Assembly: GCA_016929335.1 (NCBI GenBank)
Contig: JAFGIY010000206.1
Location: 1 to 41,179, forward strand
Source of the DNA: Acidobacteriota bacterium
Lineage (GTDB): Bacteria > Acidobacteriota > UBA6911
Reading direction: 5' to 3'
DNA: 41,179 bases
In this document: one piece after another, positions 16,937 to 25,473 of the stretch
Layout of the letters: each line of letters starts with the position of its first letter
Numbering within the stretch: the first letter of the stretch is position 1
Program-made: the position numbers and the translations under genes
The notes under the pieces: model-generated
Seen by the model: the letters and a program-made list of their open reading frames with translations, nothing else
Told to the model about the DNA's origin: nothing
Database searches by the model: none

Positions 16937-18148
16937 TCACCAGAAGCGAAGCCATTTATTGGGATCGATCATGTAGACGAGAATTCCGATTGTCGTCCCT
17001 CCCAATACAAGCCATGTGGAGTTCAGCCTGTATCGAAGGAGCAGAAATGCAGCAGCTGCGCAGATCACCAGAGTAGGAATATCCACCAACGCCGAGCGGC
17101 CGAGTTGAATCATGACGACCGCCATTAAAGCCAAGGATGCGGCGTTTACGCCATCAAGGAAAGCGCCGGCCGCCCGCGTACGGCGCAGCCAGGGAATCAG
17201 CGGACCACTGACTGCCACAAACAGGAACGCCGGAAGAAATATTCCTATCGTAGCCAGAATTGCGCCGGGAATGCCGGAGAGCAGATAGCCGATAAACGTC
17301 GCCGTCGTGAATACCGGACCCGCCGTGATCTGGCCGACGGCGATCCCATCCAGAAGCTGGCTCTCGGTAAGCCAGTGCCAGCGGTCTACCAGATCGGCGC
17401 GCAGAAAAACAAGCAGCACATACCCGCTGCCGAAAAGCACGGATCCGATTTTCAAAAAGAACAGGAACAGCGGCCACAGTCCTAAAGGAGCGGCTGCGGC
17501 AGTTCCCGCCGCTCCTGCCGCCGCTGCGACGGGGATCCCGGGCCAAAAACTGCGAAGAGAATTCGCGGCTTTCCTGGTCCTTTTAACCATCGCGGAATAT
17601 GCGGCCAGAACAACTCCGGCACACAGCAGAATCAAAAGCTCATTCACTCCGAGAAAACTGAGCATCCCGGCGATGATGCCCGTTATCACCAGCAGCTTTG
17701 TTTTTAGAGCCGTCCGCCCGAGCCTCCACACGGCCTGCAAAACAATGGCCAGCACAACAGGTTTTACGCCGTAGAGGAGACCTTCGGCCTGCGGCAATCT
17801 TCCATAGCCCACGTATGCCCAGGAGAGAATGCCGACGATGATTGTTGCAGGAAGGATAAAAAAGCTTCCGGCCACAATAAGCCCCAGCCATCCCGCTCGG
17901 CGGCGACCGATATGAATCGCCATTTCCGTGGAGTTGGGACCCGGGATGAGGTTTGTCGCACCCAGGAGATCCAGGAATTCTTCGTGTGTGAGCCAATGGC
18001 GGCGATGGACAACTTCGTCCTCCATCATCGCAATAGTTGCTGCGGGGCCGCCGAATCCGATGGTTCCCAGCTTTAGATACAGCCGGGCTAATTCAGCCAG
18101 TCTATATGCATAGGGTTCTTGCCTTTCAGCTTCAGAATGATCCTGCAT
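16937..18148 (-). CDS. chrA: ChrA-family chromate/anion transporter, long (two-domain) form
   Basis: Inner-membrane transporter of the CHR family, 403 aa, the full-length form with two homologous halves. The N-half has LGTIGFGGPAATIAMM and GATNLIPGPNSTEMAIHIG; the C-half has FLKIGSVLFGSGYVLLVFL and DGIAVGQITAGPVFTTATFIGYL. Both pairs are the hallmark CHR motifs (FGGP/PGP and FGSG/GPV). About ten hydrophobic segments can be seen. Characterised members export chromate, but many genomic members have no tested substrate, and no chrB-type regulator is nearby. The gene is convergent with the SGNH gene. Confidence 0.9.
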   Translation of the reverse strand: MQDHSEAERQEPYAYRLAELARLYLKLGTIGFGGPAATIAMMEDEVVHRRHWLTHEEFLDLLGATNLIPGPNSTEMAIHIGRRRAGWLGLIVAGSFFILPATIIVGILSWAYVGYGRLPQAEGLLYGVKPVVLAIVLQAVWRLGRTALKTKLLVITGIIAGMLSFLGVNELLILLCAGVVLAAYSAMVKRTRKAANSLRSFWPGIPVAAAAGAAGTAAAAPLGLWPLFLFFLKIGSVLFGSGYVLLVFLRADLVDRWHWLTESQLLDGIAVGQITAGPVFTTATFIGYLLSGIPGAILATIGIFLPAFLFVAVSGPLIPWLRRTRAAGAFLDGVNAASLALMAVVMIQLGRSALVDIPTLVICAAAAFLLLRYRLNSTWLVLGGTTIGILVYMIDPNKWLRFW

Positions 18149-18264
18149 TTACTATGCAAATCCCATGTTGGATTATTTCGGACCGCAGATGCCGGGCATA
18201 GGCAAACATATCTCATTCACAGTCTGATAAAATACATCATCTAATAACTTCATGAGCAAAACCC

Positions 18265-18285
18265 AAGCCACGAATTATCACGAAT
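18265..18285. repeat. Half copy of CCACGAATT repeat
   Basis: AAGCCACGAATTATCACGAAT lies between the chrA start and the end of the NAGPA-domain gene. It is a single arm only. Confidence 0.55.
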
Positions 18286-18312
18286 CTTTTTGCAGATGTA
18301 TCGAGAGGAGAA

Positions 18313-19164
18313 TCAGAATCGCGCCGATTTCCTGACTCCCAGCATGACCGGTATCGGCCGATGAGCTTTGCCGGAAGGGCTGTTGACGGTCCGCACATCC
18401 TTGCCCGGTTCCCGGATCAGCATGATGCTGCTGCCTCCGCCATCCAGGTTTATGGATTGAGCGCAGCCCTGCGATTGAAGCACCTGCGCCAGCTCGTATA
18501 ATGAAACTCCTTCGCTGAAGCCGGGCTGCCGGCCGTCCACAACCACGAATAACAGCCATGCGCCGGTATGATCAAAACCCAGAGCCGTTCGCGGATGCAG
18601 CGCCTGATCGGAAGGGTCCGGGACAATTTTGGAATCGACAATTAGCGGTGAGAACCAGTCGGATACGGCTTCTGCCGCCAGGCTCACAGAGGGTGGTTCG
18701 AAGATATGAGGTTTCCGCTGAGCATCGATCCAGAAGGGAGTCCGTTTGCTCTCAATCGGGCTGACGATCTTCTTCTGAGACACCACCAGTCCGTGAACAT
18801 TTACCGGGTGGCCTTCCCGCCAATTGGGCAGGCCGGCTAAATCACCGGATGGACCGGAATAGGCATTGGCATTAACGGCTGCCAGCGCCTGAAATTTTCT
18901 GAACATATTCATGGGCTGGGCCAGCTGGCTCTCCGCCGGCCCTTCGCCATCAGGATCCTCGCCTGCAAGTGTGATGACTTCCAAATCCGGCGTGTTTAAA
19001 GCAATCTTTAGATAGTAAATTCTGAGCGGCCTCGGTGTTGTGCGGGTTTCACTCCAGCAGATCAGCGAACCCGGCTGGTCCGGGTACAGATCCAGGACTT
19101 CCTGGCCAAAGCCGGCGCTGCAAATGAAAAATAACCCTGCAATTCCCGTAAGTAGTCTTCTCAT
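18313..19164 (-). CDS. Secreted phosphodiester glycosidase (NAGPA-domain) protein
   Basis: Exported protein of 283 aa with a Sec signal peptide (RRLLTGIAGLFFICSAGFG, cleavage near residue 20). The C-terminal two thirds match the NAGPA domain, named for the human enzyme that removes GlcNAc from phosphodiesters, and found in bacterial exopolysaccharide-associated proteins. Diagnostic segments: AAVNANAYSG, HPRTALGFD, VVVDGRQPGFSEGVSLYELA, SINLDGGGSSIMLI and the terminal RPIPVMLGV. It lies downstream of the alpha-galactosidase in the same direction, suggesting a shared glycan-processing role. Substrate not known. Confidence 0.85.
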   Translation of the reverse strand: MRRLLTGIAGLFFICSAGFGQEVLDLYPDQPGSLICWSETRTTPRPLRIYYLKIALNTPDLEVITLAGEDPDGEGPAESQLAQPMNMFRKFQALAAVNANAYSGPSGDLAGLPNWREGHPVNVHGLVVSQKKIVSPIESKRTPFWIDAQRKPHIFEPPSVSLAAEAVSDWFSPLIVDSKIVPDPSDQALHPRTALGFDHTGAWLLFVVVDGRQPGFSEGVSLYELAQVLQSQGCAQSINLDGGGSSIMLIREPGKDVRTVNSPSGKAHRPIPVMLGVRKSARF

Positions 19165-19199
19165 AGTTCCCTGATATCGGCGAAATTAAATAAAAAAGC

Positions 19200-19233
19200 A
19201 AGCCGCGAAATCATTCGTGACAATTCGTGGCTT
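19200..19233. repeat. CCACGAATT-family hairpin overlapping a stop codon
   Basis: AAGCCGCGAA (19200-19209) pairs with TTCGTGGCTT (19224-19233), one mismatch, loop 14. The right arm overlaps the TAA of the alpha-galactosidase gene read on the minus strand, so the hairpin forms at the very end of that coding sequence. Confidence 0.6.
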
Positions 19234-20416
19234 AAGGCTGGATGCGGATCATCACAACATCATGCGGCGCGACTTTTGCCGTGAAACGGCCCTTCAGCCT
19301 CCCGAGATCTTTCCCGGCCCACAGGTCGCGCACCTGCGCCTCCGCTCCCGGCGCCAGTCCAATCTGTTCCCATAGGACTGTGATCGGCGATGCGACGTTT
19401 CCGCGGTTGAACAGGATCACGGCTCGAGCCGCTCCGCTGAGCGGTTTCATCCAGACCTCGGTTGCTCCGCCGTCGGCTACCTTGCGCCCCTGCATGCCCA
19501 GCGGATCCTGATCGACGGCGATGACCTCTTTGTTCGTCAGAATATCTTTTGTTTCCTGCGTCATATTTCGCAGATCATTGCCGGCCATCAGCGGCGCCGC
19601 CAGTAGAGACCAGAAGCTGAAGTGCGCGCGGTATTCAGCCGCTGTCATCTTGCCGTTGCCTACTTCAAGCATATCCGGATCGTTCCAGTGACCCGGTCCG
19701 GCATAGGGATGCAGGTCGGTCTGGAGATCGATGATGTGGATAAGTCCCATGCCGCCCCAGGGCTGGCTGCAGTCCCAGCAGTCCTGGATGTCTCCCGTAG
19801 TCCGCCAGAGGTGGCCGACACCGGGCGCCCATAGCCAGGGCTGCGATGTGCCCCACTCACAGATTGAAAACACAATCGGCCGGCCGGCGGTCCGCAGCGC
19901 GCGGCTCATTTTGACATATGCTTCCCGCGCATCCTGTCCCTCCGTGTTGCACCAGTCGTATTTCAGATAGTCGACGCCCCATGCCGCGTATTGCCGAGCG
20001 TCCTTCTCCTCGAAGCCTTTGCTTCCCGGGCGCTTCTGGCAGGTTGCCGTGCCCGCGTCGGAATAGAGGCCGAACTTTAAACCTTTCGAGTGGACGTAAT
20101 CCGCCAGCGCTTTCATTCCCGACGGAAAGCGCTTGGGATCAGGAACAATGTTTCCCTGTTCATCGCGGGATACCTGCCAGCAATCATCGATGACGATGTA
20201 TTCGTAGCCCGCTTCTTTCATTCCCGTCGCAACCATCGCATCGGCCGTACTCCTGATGAGATCCTCGCTGACATTGCAGGCAAACTTGTTCCATGAGTTC
20301 CAGCCCATCGGCGGAGTCTTCGCCAGATTTTCGAAACTCGAATCTTCGGCATGCGCCGCCGGAATGAAGGCAGCGGTTAGCAAAATTACAAGGCATATGC
20401 AGTAACTTTTTTGCAT
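19232..20416 (-). CDS. Secreted GH27 alpha-galactosidase
   Basis: Exported alpha-galactosidase releasing terminal alpha-1,6-linked galactose from oligosaccharides or galactomannans. A signal peptide covers residues 1-23 (ending AAHA). Family signatures follow in order: TPPMGWNSWNKFAC near residue 34, VIDDCW at 75-80, GLKFGLYSDAGTATC near 112-126, the nucleophile D154 in LKYDWC, and the acid/base D209 in WRTTGDI. A C-terminal beta domain completes a typical 394-aa enzyme. All GH27 catalytic residues are present. A weak GGAG ribosome site lies upstream. It is grouped with the NAGPA gene on the minus strand. Confidence 0.94.
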   Translation of the reverse strand: MQKSYCICLVILLTAAFIPAAHAEDSSFENLAKTPPMGWNSWNKFACNVSEDLIRSTADAMVATGMKEAGYEYIVIDDCWQVSRDEQGNIVPDPKRFPSGMKALADYVHSKGLKFGLYSDAGTATCQKRPGSKGFEEKDARQYAAWGVDYLKYDWCNTEGQDAREAYVKMSRALRTAGRPIVFSICEWGTSQPWLWAPGVGHLWRTTGDIQDCWDCSQPWGGMGLIHIIDLQTDLHPYAGPGHWNDPDMLEVGNGKMTAAEYRAHFSFWSLLAAPLMAGNDLRNMTQETKDILTNKEVIAVDQDPLGMQGRKVADGGATEVWMKPLSGAARAVILFNRGNVASPITVLWEQIGLAPGAEAQVRDLWAGKDLGRLKGRFTAKVAPHDVVMIRIQP

Positions 20417-20771
20417 CGCTTATCTCCTGTCAGCCTTTCGCAAGAATAGATGGCATTTCGTTGATTTGGAGCACGGCAGCTCGGAGGCTGTCTCAAAATT
20501 CGACAACATATTTAAAACTGTGGCGACGATGACGTAATCCACATAATCAAAAATTTCCATGTGGGTCGCGGCTTAAGCCGCGACGCGCAATTAATCCCAT
20601 GTGTAAGGGATATTTATGCCTGATCTTCTATTTGCACCAACATGTCGCGGCTGAAGCCGCGACCCACATAATTCACATCATTCCTGCTTGAATCGGCGCA
20701 TCGCTTCCAATTGTTCAGCAGCGATACATGAAAGCTGCGCACTTGCGCGTCCGCTTGTTCGGGCAGGCGGC
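20417..20771. other. Intergenic region with REP-like doublet
   Basis: No gene is supported. The REP-like doublet copy B (20559-20669) fills its centre. A GGCTGTCTCAAAATTCGA word at about 20489-20506 is matched in inverted form near copy A (TCGAATTATGAGACAG at about 1082-1097), so the true element may be longer than the doublet. Confidence 0.5.
20559..20669. repeat. REP-like doublet, copy B
   Basis: Inverted pair of GTCGCGGCT(T/G)AAGCCGCGAC palindromes about 60 bp apart. The spacer word ATCCCATGTGTAAG, then CTGATCTTCT and TTTGCACCAACATGTCG, are shared with copy A at 952-1059. Both copies lie between genes. Confidence 0.8.
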
Positions 20772-21530
20772 TTACATTTTGAGGGCTCGTCTTTCTTCCC
20801 CGGTTAAGGTCTTCTTGAAGGCCTTCAACTTTGCTTCGCCTTTTGGCGTCACTGTGGCTTTGCCCTTTGATATTCTCAAGTAGCCCATCAGCCCCAATTC
20901 TTCGGACAGGATCTGAATCATGATCGGGCTCAGCGCCGGGTAAATACCCTCTATTTGCTCCCTGGTATACTCGTCGAGGATCCGGTTGACTCTGATGCCC
21001 GGTTTCGCCAGAACCTTTTGCAGTATGGACATTTCTCTCCGGAAGTATGTAACCGAGTCGCCCTTATCAGCCAGATCGAAGGCTTCGACCTTCATGATCA
21101 GAGAGGTGCGCGTGTCCCCGCAGATAACAATCGACCTGTCCAGCATGACGGTTCTTTTGCCGTCCGGGGGCCAGTTGAATGCATTCTTCGGCTGGAGCCT
21201 GGCAATGTGACGTGGAGGCTCAACGGCGGTCTGCAAAACATTCCGGAAGCCGATGCCATCATAAATTTTCTTCGTTGCATCCCTCCGGCTGACCGGCGCA
21301 TACCAGAATGCATAGTAGTATTGAGGTGACGGAACCATCCGCGGGCCGGCGGCAAAGAAATCCATCATCCGGGGAACCAGCACGGTGGAAAGACCGGGAC
21401 AGATCCGCCCGATATATTTCTCTCCGTCATAAATGAACTGGTCGCCGATTTTGTGCTGAAAATGGCACGGGTATTTCTCTTCATCCCCCATAAAGCCCAC
21501 AACGGTTGCTTTAACCTGGAACATAGCCAC
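20772..21530 (-). CDS. Unrecognised cytoplasmic protein with C-terminal winged-helix-like region
   Basis: I do not recognise this 252-aa family with confidence. It has no signal peptide or membrane segment. The N-terminal part (about 1-130) contains KATVVGFMGDEEKYPCHF, KIGDQFIYDGEKYIGRICPG and later SIVICGDTRTSLIMKVEAFD; the spacing faintly recalls the small TIGR04076-type proteins, but much longer. The C-terminal part (about 170-250) is rich in helices ending in GYLRISKGKATVTPKGEAKL, which looks like a winged-helix wing. The start is firm: GGAGGTGGCT runs straight into the ATG. A ligand-responsive regulator is one possibility only. It stands alone, divergent from the 21859 operon. Confidence 0.75.
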   Translation of the reverse strand: MAMFQVKATVVGFMGDEEKYPCHFQHKIGDQFIYDGEKYIGRICPGLSTVLVPRMMDFFAAGPRMVPSPQYYYAFWYAPVSRRDATKKIYDGIGFRNVLQTAVEPPRHIARLQPKNAFNWPPDGKRTVMLDRSIVICGDTRTSLIMKVEAFDLADKGDSVTYFRREMSILQKVLAKPGIRVNRILDEYTREQIEGIYPALSPIMIQILSEELGLMGYLRISKGKATVTPKGEAKLKAFKKTLTGEERRALKM

Positions 21531-21858
21531 CTCCTGAACGCATTTTACTCCAGTACGCGGGGTTTATTTTGCGAAAACAATATTTGATTTTCGCGCTCTT
21601 CTCCGCTTCTGCACGCAACAACGGATTGTGCTTTTTGCTGCGTCATGTATGCTGACGCGCCCCGCTCAATAGCCTCCAAAATTCCAGTGTGATATGCTTT
21701 TTCCGAAGTGCTTGATCCGATTCAGCGTTTACCCCCGCAAGCCTTTACAACATTTTACAATGTCCGCTCCTATTTGCGCTGAACAGGATCGGCACGATAT
21801 GCATCAAACGCATTTGGTAAGCTGCAATCTGCGGAATTGCCGAGAAGGATGTGGAAGC
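21531..21858. other. Intergenic region between divergent genes
   Basis: About 330 bases separate the unknown gene (minus) from the secreted-protein operon (plus). The plus-strand frame is open from 21694, but its N-terminal extension has no export features and no ribosome site. I see no repeat and no clear promoter. Confidence 0.45.
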
Positions 21859-22494
21859 ATGAGAGTAAAAAAAATCTTCCGGATTTTTCAAATCAATCGG
21901 GCATATATTCTCTATCAGGCAGCAGCTCTTGTAATCCTGTTATCCATTGGTTCTCTCCCGGCGCAGTTTTTGGTACAGCCGGTCAATCTGGCATATCTTT
22001 CGCAGCGAGCGGACGTCATTATGCAGGGACGGATTACCAAAGTCGTCCAGGAACCCATGCCCGGATATCCGAATATCCCGACGGTTGCCGTAACGGTCAC
22101 TGTCGATCAATCGCTGCGGGGGACGAAGGCAAAGACGTATACCTTTCGCGAAGTGCTCTTCGGGCTGAAGCCCAGAGCCGGGAAGAGAGTGTACAGCGTC
22201 GGTCAGCAAATGCTTCTCTTTCTCCCTTCGCCGTCACAATACGGTTTGAGCAGTCCCATAGGCATCGGACAAGGCCGCTTCCACATCAGCAGCGATTCCC
22301 GGGGCAGGACGACGGTGACGAACGAACACAGCAATGCGGGATTATTCAGGGGTGTCGACGAGACCGCACGGAAAGCCGGGAAGAAGCTTACGGCAGGTCA
22401 ATTAAAGCTTACCGAGACGGAACGCGGTCCCGTTGAACTGGACGAATTTGTCTCTCTGGTGAAAAGCCTGACAACACTACCGAGAATAAGATGA
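21859..22494 (+). CDS. Unrecognised secreted protein, coupled to metalloprotease
   Basis: Predicted exported protein of 211 aa, family not recognised. The ATG at 21859 has AAGGA 9 bases upstream and gives a signal peptide (basic MRVKKIFRIF, then a hydrophobic stretch to SLPA). The mature part is beta-rich, with QRADVIMQGRITKVVQE and VAVTVTVDQSLRGTKAKTYTFRE, consistent with a small beta-barrel, and then a tail with SPIGIGQGRFHI. Its TGA overlaps the ATG of the next gene (ATGA), so translation is coupled to a matrixin-like protease. A role as partner, inhibitor or substrate of that protease is reasonable inference. Confidence 0.75.
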   Translation: MRVKKIFRIFQINRAYILYQAAALVILLSIGSLPAQFLVQPVNLAYLSQRADVIMQGRITKVVQEPMPGYPNIPTVAVTVTVDQSLRGTKAKTYTFREVLFGLKPRAGKRVYSVGQQMLLFLPSPSQYGLSSPIGIGQGRFHISSDSRGRTTVTNEHSNAGLFRGVDETARKAGKKLTAGQLKLTETERGPVELDEFVSLVKSLTTLPRIR

Positions 22495-23789
22495 ACATGC
22501 GAATAAAAGCTATTTGCCTGGTGATTTTTTTGTCTCTATCAACCGCGGGCATTGTGCCTGTCCAGGCCGGCGGCCCGCTCTATGTGACCGGGCCCGACTC
22601 GAGTCATCCGGGTCAACCCTACCGCTGGTCGCTGAATCCAATTCCCTATTACACCGACCTGGGCTCGCTGGGCAACCAATCCAATGCGCAGGCGAATGAC
22701 CTGATCTCGGAAGCCTTTCAGGCATGGGAAGGCGTCAATACGGCCAACATCCGGTTTCAGAATGCCGGACAGCTCAGCTATGATGTAACGGCAAACAACA
22801 TTTTTTCATTTCAAAACACTCTCAGAAATTGCGGGAACACCTCCCAACCAGCCAATGCGATCGTTTATGATGTAGACGGCGGTGTCATTGAGGCGCTTGG
22901 CATGGATAAAAATTCCACGCTGGGCATTTCAGAAGCCATCTGCAGCAATGACGATGCGGGCTTCTATGCCCGCGGTTGGGTAGTAATGAATGGCCGCTTC
23001 ATTGACGGCACACCGGACTCTTACAGCCACGCCTCCGTTTCGATCGAAGAATTCAAGGGAGTTTTCGTGCATGAAATCGGCCACTTGATTGGTCTCGATC
23101 ATGCCCAGATAAACCTGAATTGCCTTACTGAGAGCTCGTGTCCCGCGGAAGATCTCGCCGGCGTGCCCCTGATGTTTCCCATCCTTCTCGAGGGAGCGGG
23201 CTCGGTTCCGATAACGGATGATATCGCCGCTGTTTCGGCGCTATATCCCGCGCTGAATTTCAGCTCCACTACGGGTCGAATTCAGGGCCGTGTTGTATTT
23301 TCGGATGGCAGTACTCCTGCCCAGGGATACAACGTGATCGCAAGGCCGATTGGAGATCCCAGGAAGAAGGCTGTTTCATGCGTCTCCGGCTTTCTCTTTA
23401 CCGCAAGTGCCGGCAATGACCTGGCGCCCGCCTGGTACGACGAGGAGATTTTTTTTGGTTCGCAGGATCCGGCTCTGATCGGTTTTTACGACATCCCGGG
23501 ATTGCCGCCGGGAGATTACACGATTGAGGTTGAGGCGATCTATAACACCGGGGAGATGGCCTTCATAGAAGGTTCAGCGGTGGGGCCTATCGGCTATTAC
23601 TTTGGTTTCCAATATAAGATGCCGGGGACTTGCAGCCTTCAATATCTGAATTATCCGTCGTCCCCGTCCGACAGCTGTTCCGCTAAATCAGTCGTGACTG
23701 TCGGAGCAGGGGTGACGGTGAATACGAATACGGACGTGATTTTGCTCGGCACGCCGCCGCGCTACGATGCCTGGGAGGATGGCCCATGA
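22491..23789 (+). CDS. Secreted matrixin-like zinc metalloprotease
   Basis: Exported metzincin protease, 432 aa. A signal peptide covers about residues 1-26 (ends PVQA). The catalytic domain contains the zinc signature HEIGHLIGLDH with H194, E195, H198 and H204, followed by a likely Met-turn in GVPLMFPIL. Upstream, WSLNPIPYYTD and EAFQAWEGVNTANIRF match the start of matrixin-type domains, where the first strand and active-site helix lie. After about residue 265 there is a beta-sandwich region (GRIQGRVVFSDGSTPAQGYNV and GFYDIPGLPPGDYTIEVEA) like carboxypeptidase-regulatory/SdrD-type repeats. No prodomain cysteine switch is seen. Substrate unknown; translated with the 21859 protein. Confidence 0.85.
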   Translation: MNMRIKAICLVIFLSLSTAGIVPVQAGGPLYVTGPDSSHPGQPYRWSLNPIPYYTDLGSLGNQSNAQANDLISEAFQAWEGVNTANIRFQNAGQLSYDVTANNIFSFQNTLRNCGNTSQPANAIVYDVDGGVIEALGMDKNSTLGISEAICSNDDAGFYARGWVVMNGRFIDGTPDSYSHASVSIEEFKGVFVHEIGHLIGLDHAQINLNCLTESSCPAEDLAGVPLMFPILLEGAGSVPITDDIAAVSALYPALNFSSTTGRIQGRVVFSDGSTPAQGYNVIARPIGDPRKKAVSCVSGFLFTASAGNDLAPAWYDEEIFFGSQDPALIGFYDIPGLPPGDYTIEVEAIYNTGEMAFIEGSAVGPIGYYFGFQYKMPGTCSLQYLNYPSSPSDSCSAKSVVTVGAGVTVNTNTDVILLGTPPRYDAWEDGP

Positions 23790-23858
23790 CCCGCGCACCC
23801 GGACCGGAGCGCAATAGCAGGATGACAGTAACTACAACTTGCACTAAATGGCACTGAA

Positions 23859-24977
23859 ATGATCGACCTGAATGCAAAACCGTCATGCAATATTTTTAGC
23901 CGTCAGCCGGAAGCATATCATTCCCTCCGGGTTTTAGTTGTGGGCTGTCTCAGTACCCTTTTGCTTGCAATCACCGGCTGCGGAGGCAGCAAGTCTTCCT
24001 CTTCTTCCTCCTCTTCCTCCGTCACCCGGAATCCCGTGCCGACGGTCGCTTCGATATCTCCCTATAACGCGCCTGCAGGAAGCCGCCCTCTGACTCTGAC
24101 TGTTACAGGCACCAATTTCATATCCGGCTCGGTTGTTCAGTGGAGCGGGGCCTCACGGACGACCTCCTATGTGAACAGCACAAGATTGACTGCTCAGATA
24201 ACGCCCGACGATCTGGCAAGCACCGGCACAGCATCGGTCTCAGTGTTCAATCCTTCGCCCGGAGGCGGGACCTCCGGCAGCTTGACGTTCAGGATTACTT
24301 CCGTTTCACCCTTGTCCATATTGACGGCGCTGCTCCCGGATGGAGCAAACAGCAAGGCATATTCCTACTCCCTGCAGGCAAGCGGAGGCATCACGCCTTA
24401 TACATGGTCGGTTTCGAGCGGATCGTTGCCGGATGGATTGACTCTATCATCCGACGGTACAATTTCAGGGACACCGCCCGTTGTCGCCGATAATACGTAT
24501 TACGACTTTACCATCCGGCTCAGTGATTATGCCTATCAAGCCAATACGCTGACGAAGCCTCTGAGTATTCGTGTTCGCTCGGACAGCCTCGGGCGCAATG
24601 ATACATGCAGTGCCGCAACTCCCGTTTCGAACGGCGTCATCCGCGCTTCCATCAGCCCATATGCAGACGTTGATGTATATTCATTCCAGGGGACGGCAGG
24701 CAAGGAAGTAGTCCTGGAGACTTATGCGCAGCGTCTCACGCTTTACGGGGATTCAAGCAGCACGGATGTTTTTCTCGATACATTCCTCGAACTGCTCGAC
24801 TCTAACTGCAGCCGCCTTTATTATAACGACGATATCGATTCCGGCTTGATCCAGGATTCACGCATCTCGGGTTATGCGCTGACGCAGACCGGCACCTACT
24901 ATATTCGCATCAGCGACCTGCGCGGTGATGGCCGCCCCGATTTCATTTACGAACTGCACGTCTCGGGTGCAGACTGA
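23859..24977 (+). CDS. Lipoprotein with TIG, Ig-like and PPC domains
   Basis: Predicted surface or periplasmic lipoprotein of 372 aa. A hydrophobic stretch ends in the lipobox AITGC (lipidated C41), followed by a serine-rich linker (SKSSSSSSSSS). Then come an IPT/TIG domain (about 58-145, PTVASISPYNAPAGSRPLTL), a putative Ig domain (about 150-240, with the signature LPDGLTLSSDGTISGTP) and a C-terminal PPC-type beta domain (about 250-370, with DVDVYSFQGTAGKEVVLETYA and GTYYIRISD). No catalytic domain is present. It probably binds or displays at the cell surface. The N-region before the hydrophobic part is long, so the true start may be later. It follows the protease by 69 bases. Confidence 0.82.
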   Translation: MIDLNAKPSCNIFSRQPEAYHSLRVLVVGCLSTLLLAITGCGGSKSSSSSSSSSVTRNPVPTVASISPYNAPAGSRPLTLTVTGTNFISGSVVQWSGASRTTSYVNSTRLTAQITPDDLASTGTASVSVFNPSPGGGTSGSLTFRITSVSPLSILTALLPDGANSKAYSYSLQASGGITPYTWSVSSGSLPDGLTLSSDGTISGTPPVVADNTYYDFTIRLSDYAYQANTLTKPLSIRVRSDSLGRNDTCSAATPVSNGVIRASISPYADVDVYSFQGTAGKEVVLETYAQRLTLYGDSSSTDVFLDTFLELLDSNCSRLYYNDDIDSGLIQDSRISGYALTQTGTYYIRISDLRGDGRPDFIYELHVSGAD

Positions 24978-24985
24978 CCTCAAGA

Positions 24986-25007
24986 AAGCCGCGAATTCCA
25001 CGAATTG
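24986..25007. repeat. Half copy of CCACGAATT repeat
   Basis: AAGCCGCGAATTCCACGAATTG follows the lipoprotein stop codon by 8 bases; single arm. Confidence 0.55.
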
Positions 25008-25068
25008 TATGTAAATAAAATTCAATGTGGCGGGAGCGGGGGAATAACGTTGCGGAGCCGGATGTGCC

Positions 25069-25096
25069 GGCTGCGCAGCTTGTACGCTGCGCAGCC
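25069..25096. terminator. Strong GC-rich hairpin between convergent genes
   Basis: GGCTGCGCAGC (25069-25079) pairs perfectly with GCTGCGCAGCC (25086-25096) over a 6-base loop. It sits between the ends of the lipoprotein gene (plus) and the small secreted protein gene (minus), where a bidirectional terminator is expected. There is no T-run, so termination is inferred from position and stem strength. Confidence 0.5.
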
Positions 25097-25110
25097 GACA
25101 CTATCCTGTG

Positions 25111-25473
25111 CTACTTAGCCCTCTTGAGAGGAATTTCAAGGGGCGTTCCCATCATATCCATCGACAGCTTCAGGTCGTCTCCGGAAAGGACTCCCGTCAT
25201 ATCCATCTTCATTTCTTGCCCGCCCATGTCGAACGAGATTGAAAATGAAATTTTGTTGCCGTCGATTTTCCCGTCCTTGATGGCTACTTCTTTGCCATCC
25301 GGACCTGATGTGGTACCGGTTAGCGTAGCTCCATCGGCTTTGAACGTATAGCTGATCTTGGTTGGGGCTCCGTCCATACCCTGGATTTCTCCAACCCATT
25401 TGCCGTCAATCGGAGCGGCGAATGCCATACCGGCGATCAAAATAGATACCAGAACTAATAAGCAGTTTCTCAA
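25111..25473 (-). CDS. Small secreted beta-rich protein (paralogue of 30218 gene)
   Basis: Exported 120-aa protein of a family I cannot name. The signal peptide is RNCLLVLVSILIAGMAFA, cleaving before APIDGKW. The mature part is a run of short beta strands (ISYTFKADGATLTGTTSGPDG, IDGNKISFSISFD) ending in PLKRAK. The 30218-30592 protein shares the pattern: signal peptide, then I(D/T)GKW, F-K-x-(D/E)G-x-x-LTGT, V/IDG-D/N-x(2)SF and a KRAK end. A small ligand-binding barrel is plausible. AGGAG lies upstream of the ATG. The two paralogues flank the Mo-hydroxylase operon. Confidence 0.8.
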   Translation of the reverse strand: MRNCLLVLVSILIAGMAFAAPIDGKWVGEIQGMDGAPTKISYTFKADGATLTGTTSGPDGKEVAIKDGKIDGNKISFSISFDMGGQEMKMDMTGVLSGDDLKLSMDMMGTPLEIPLKRAK

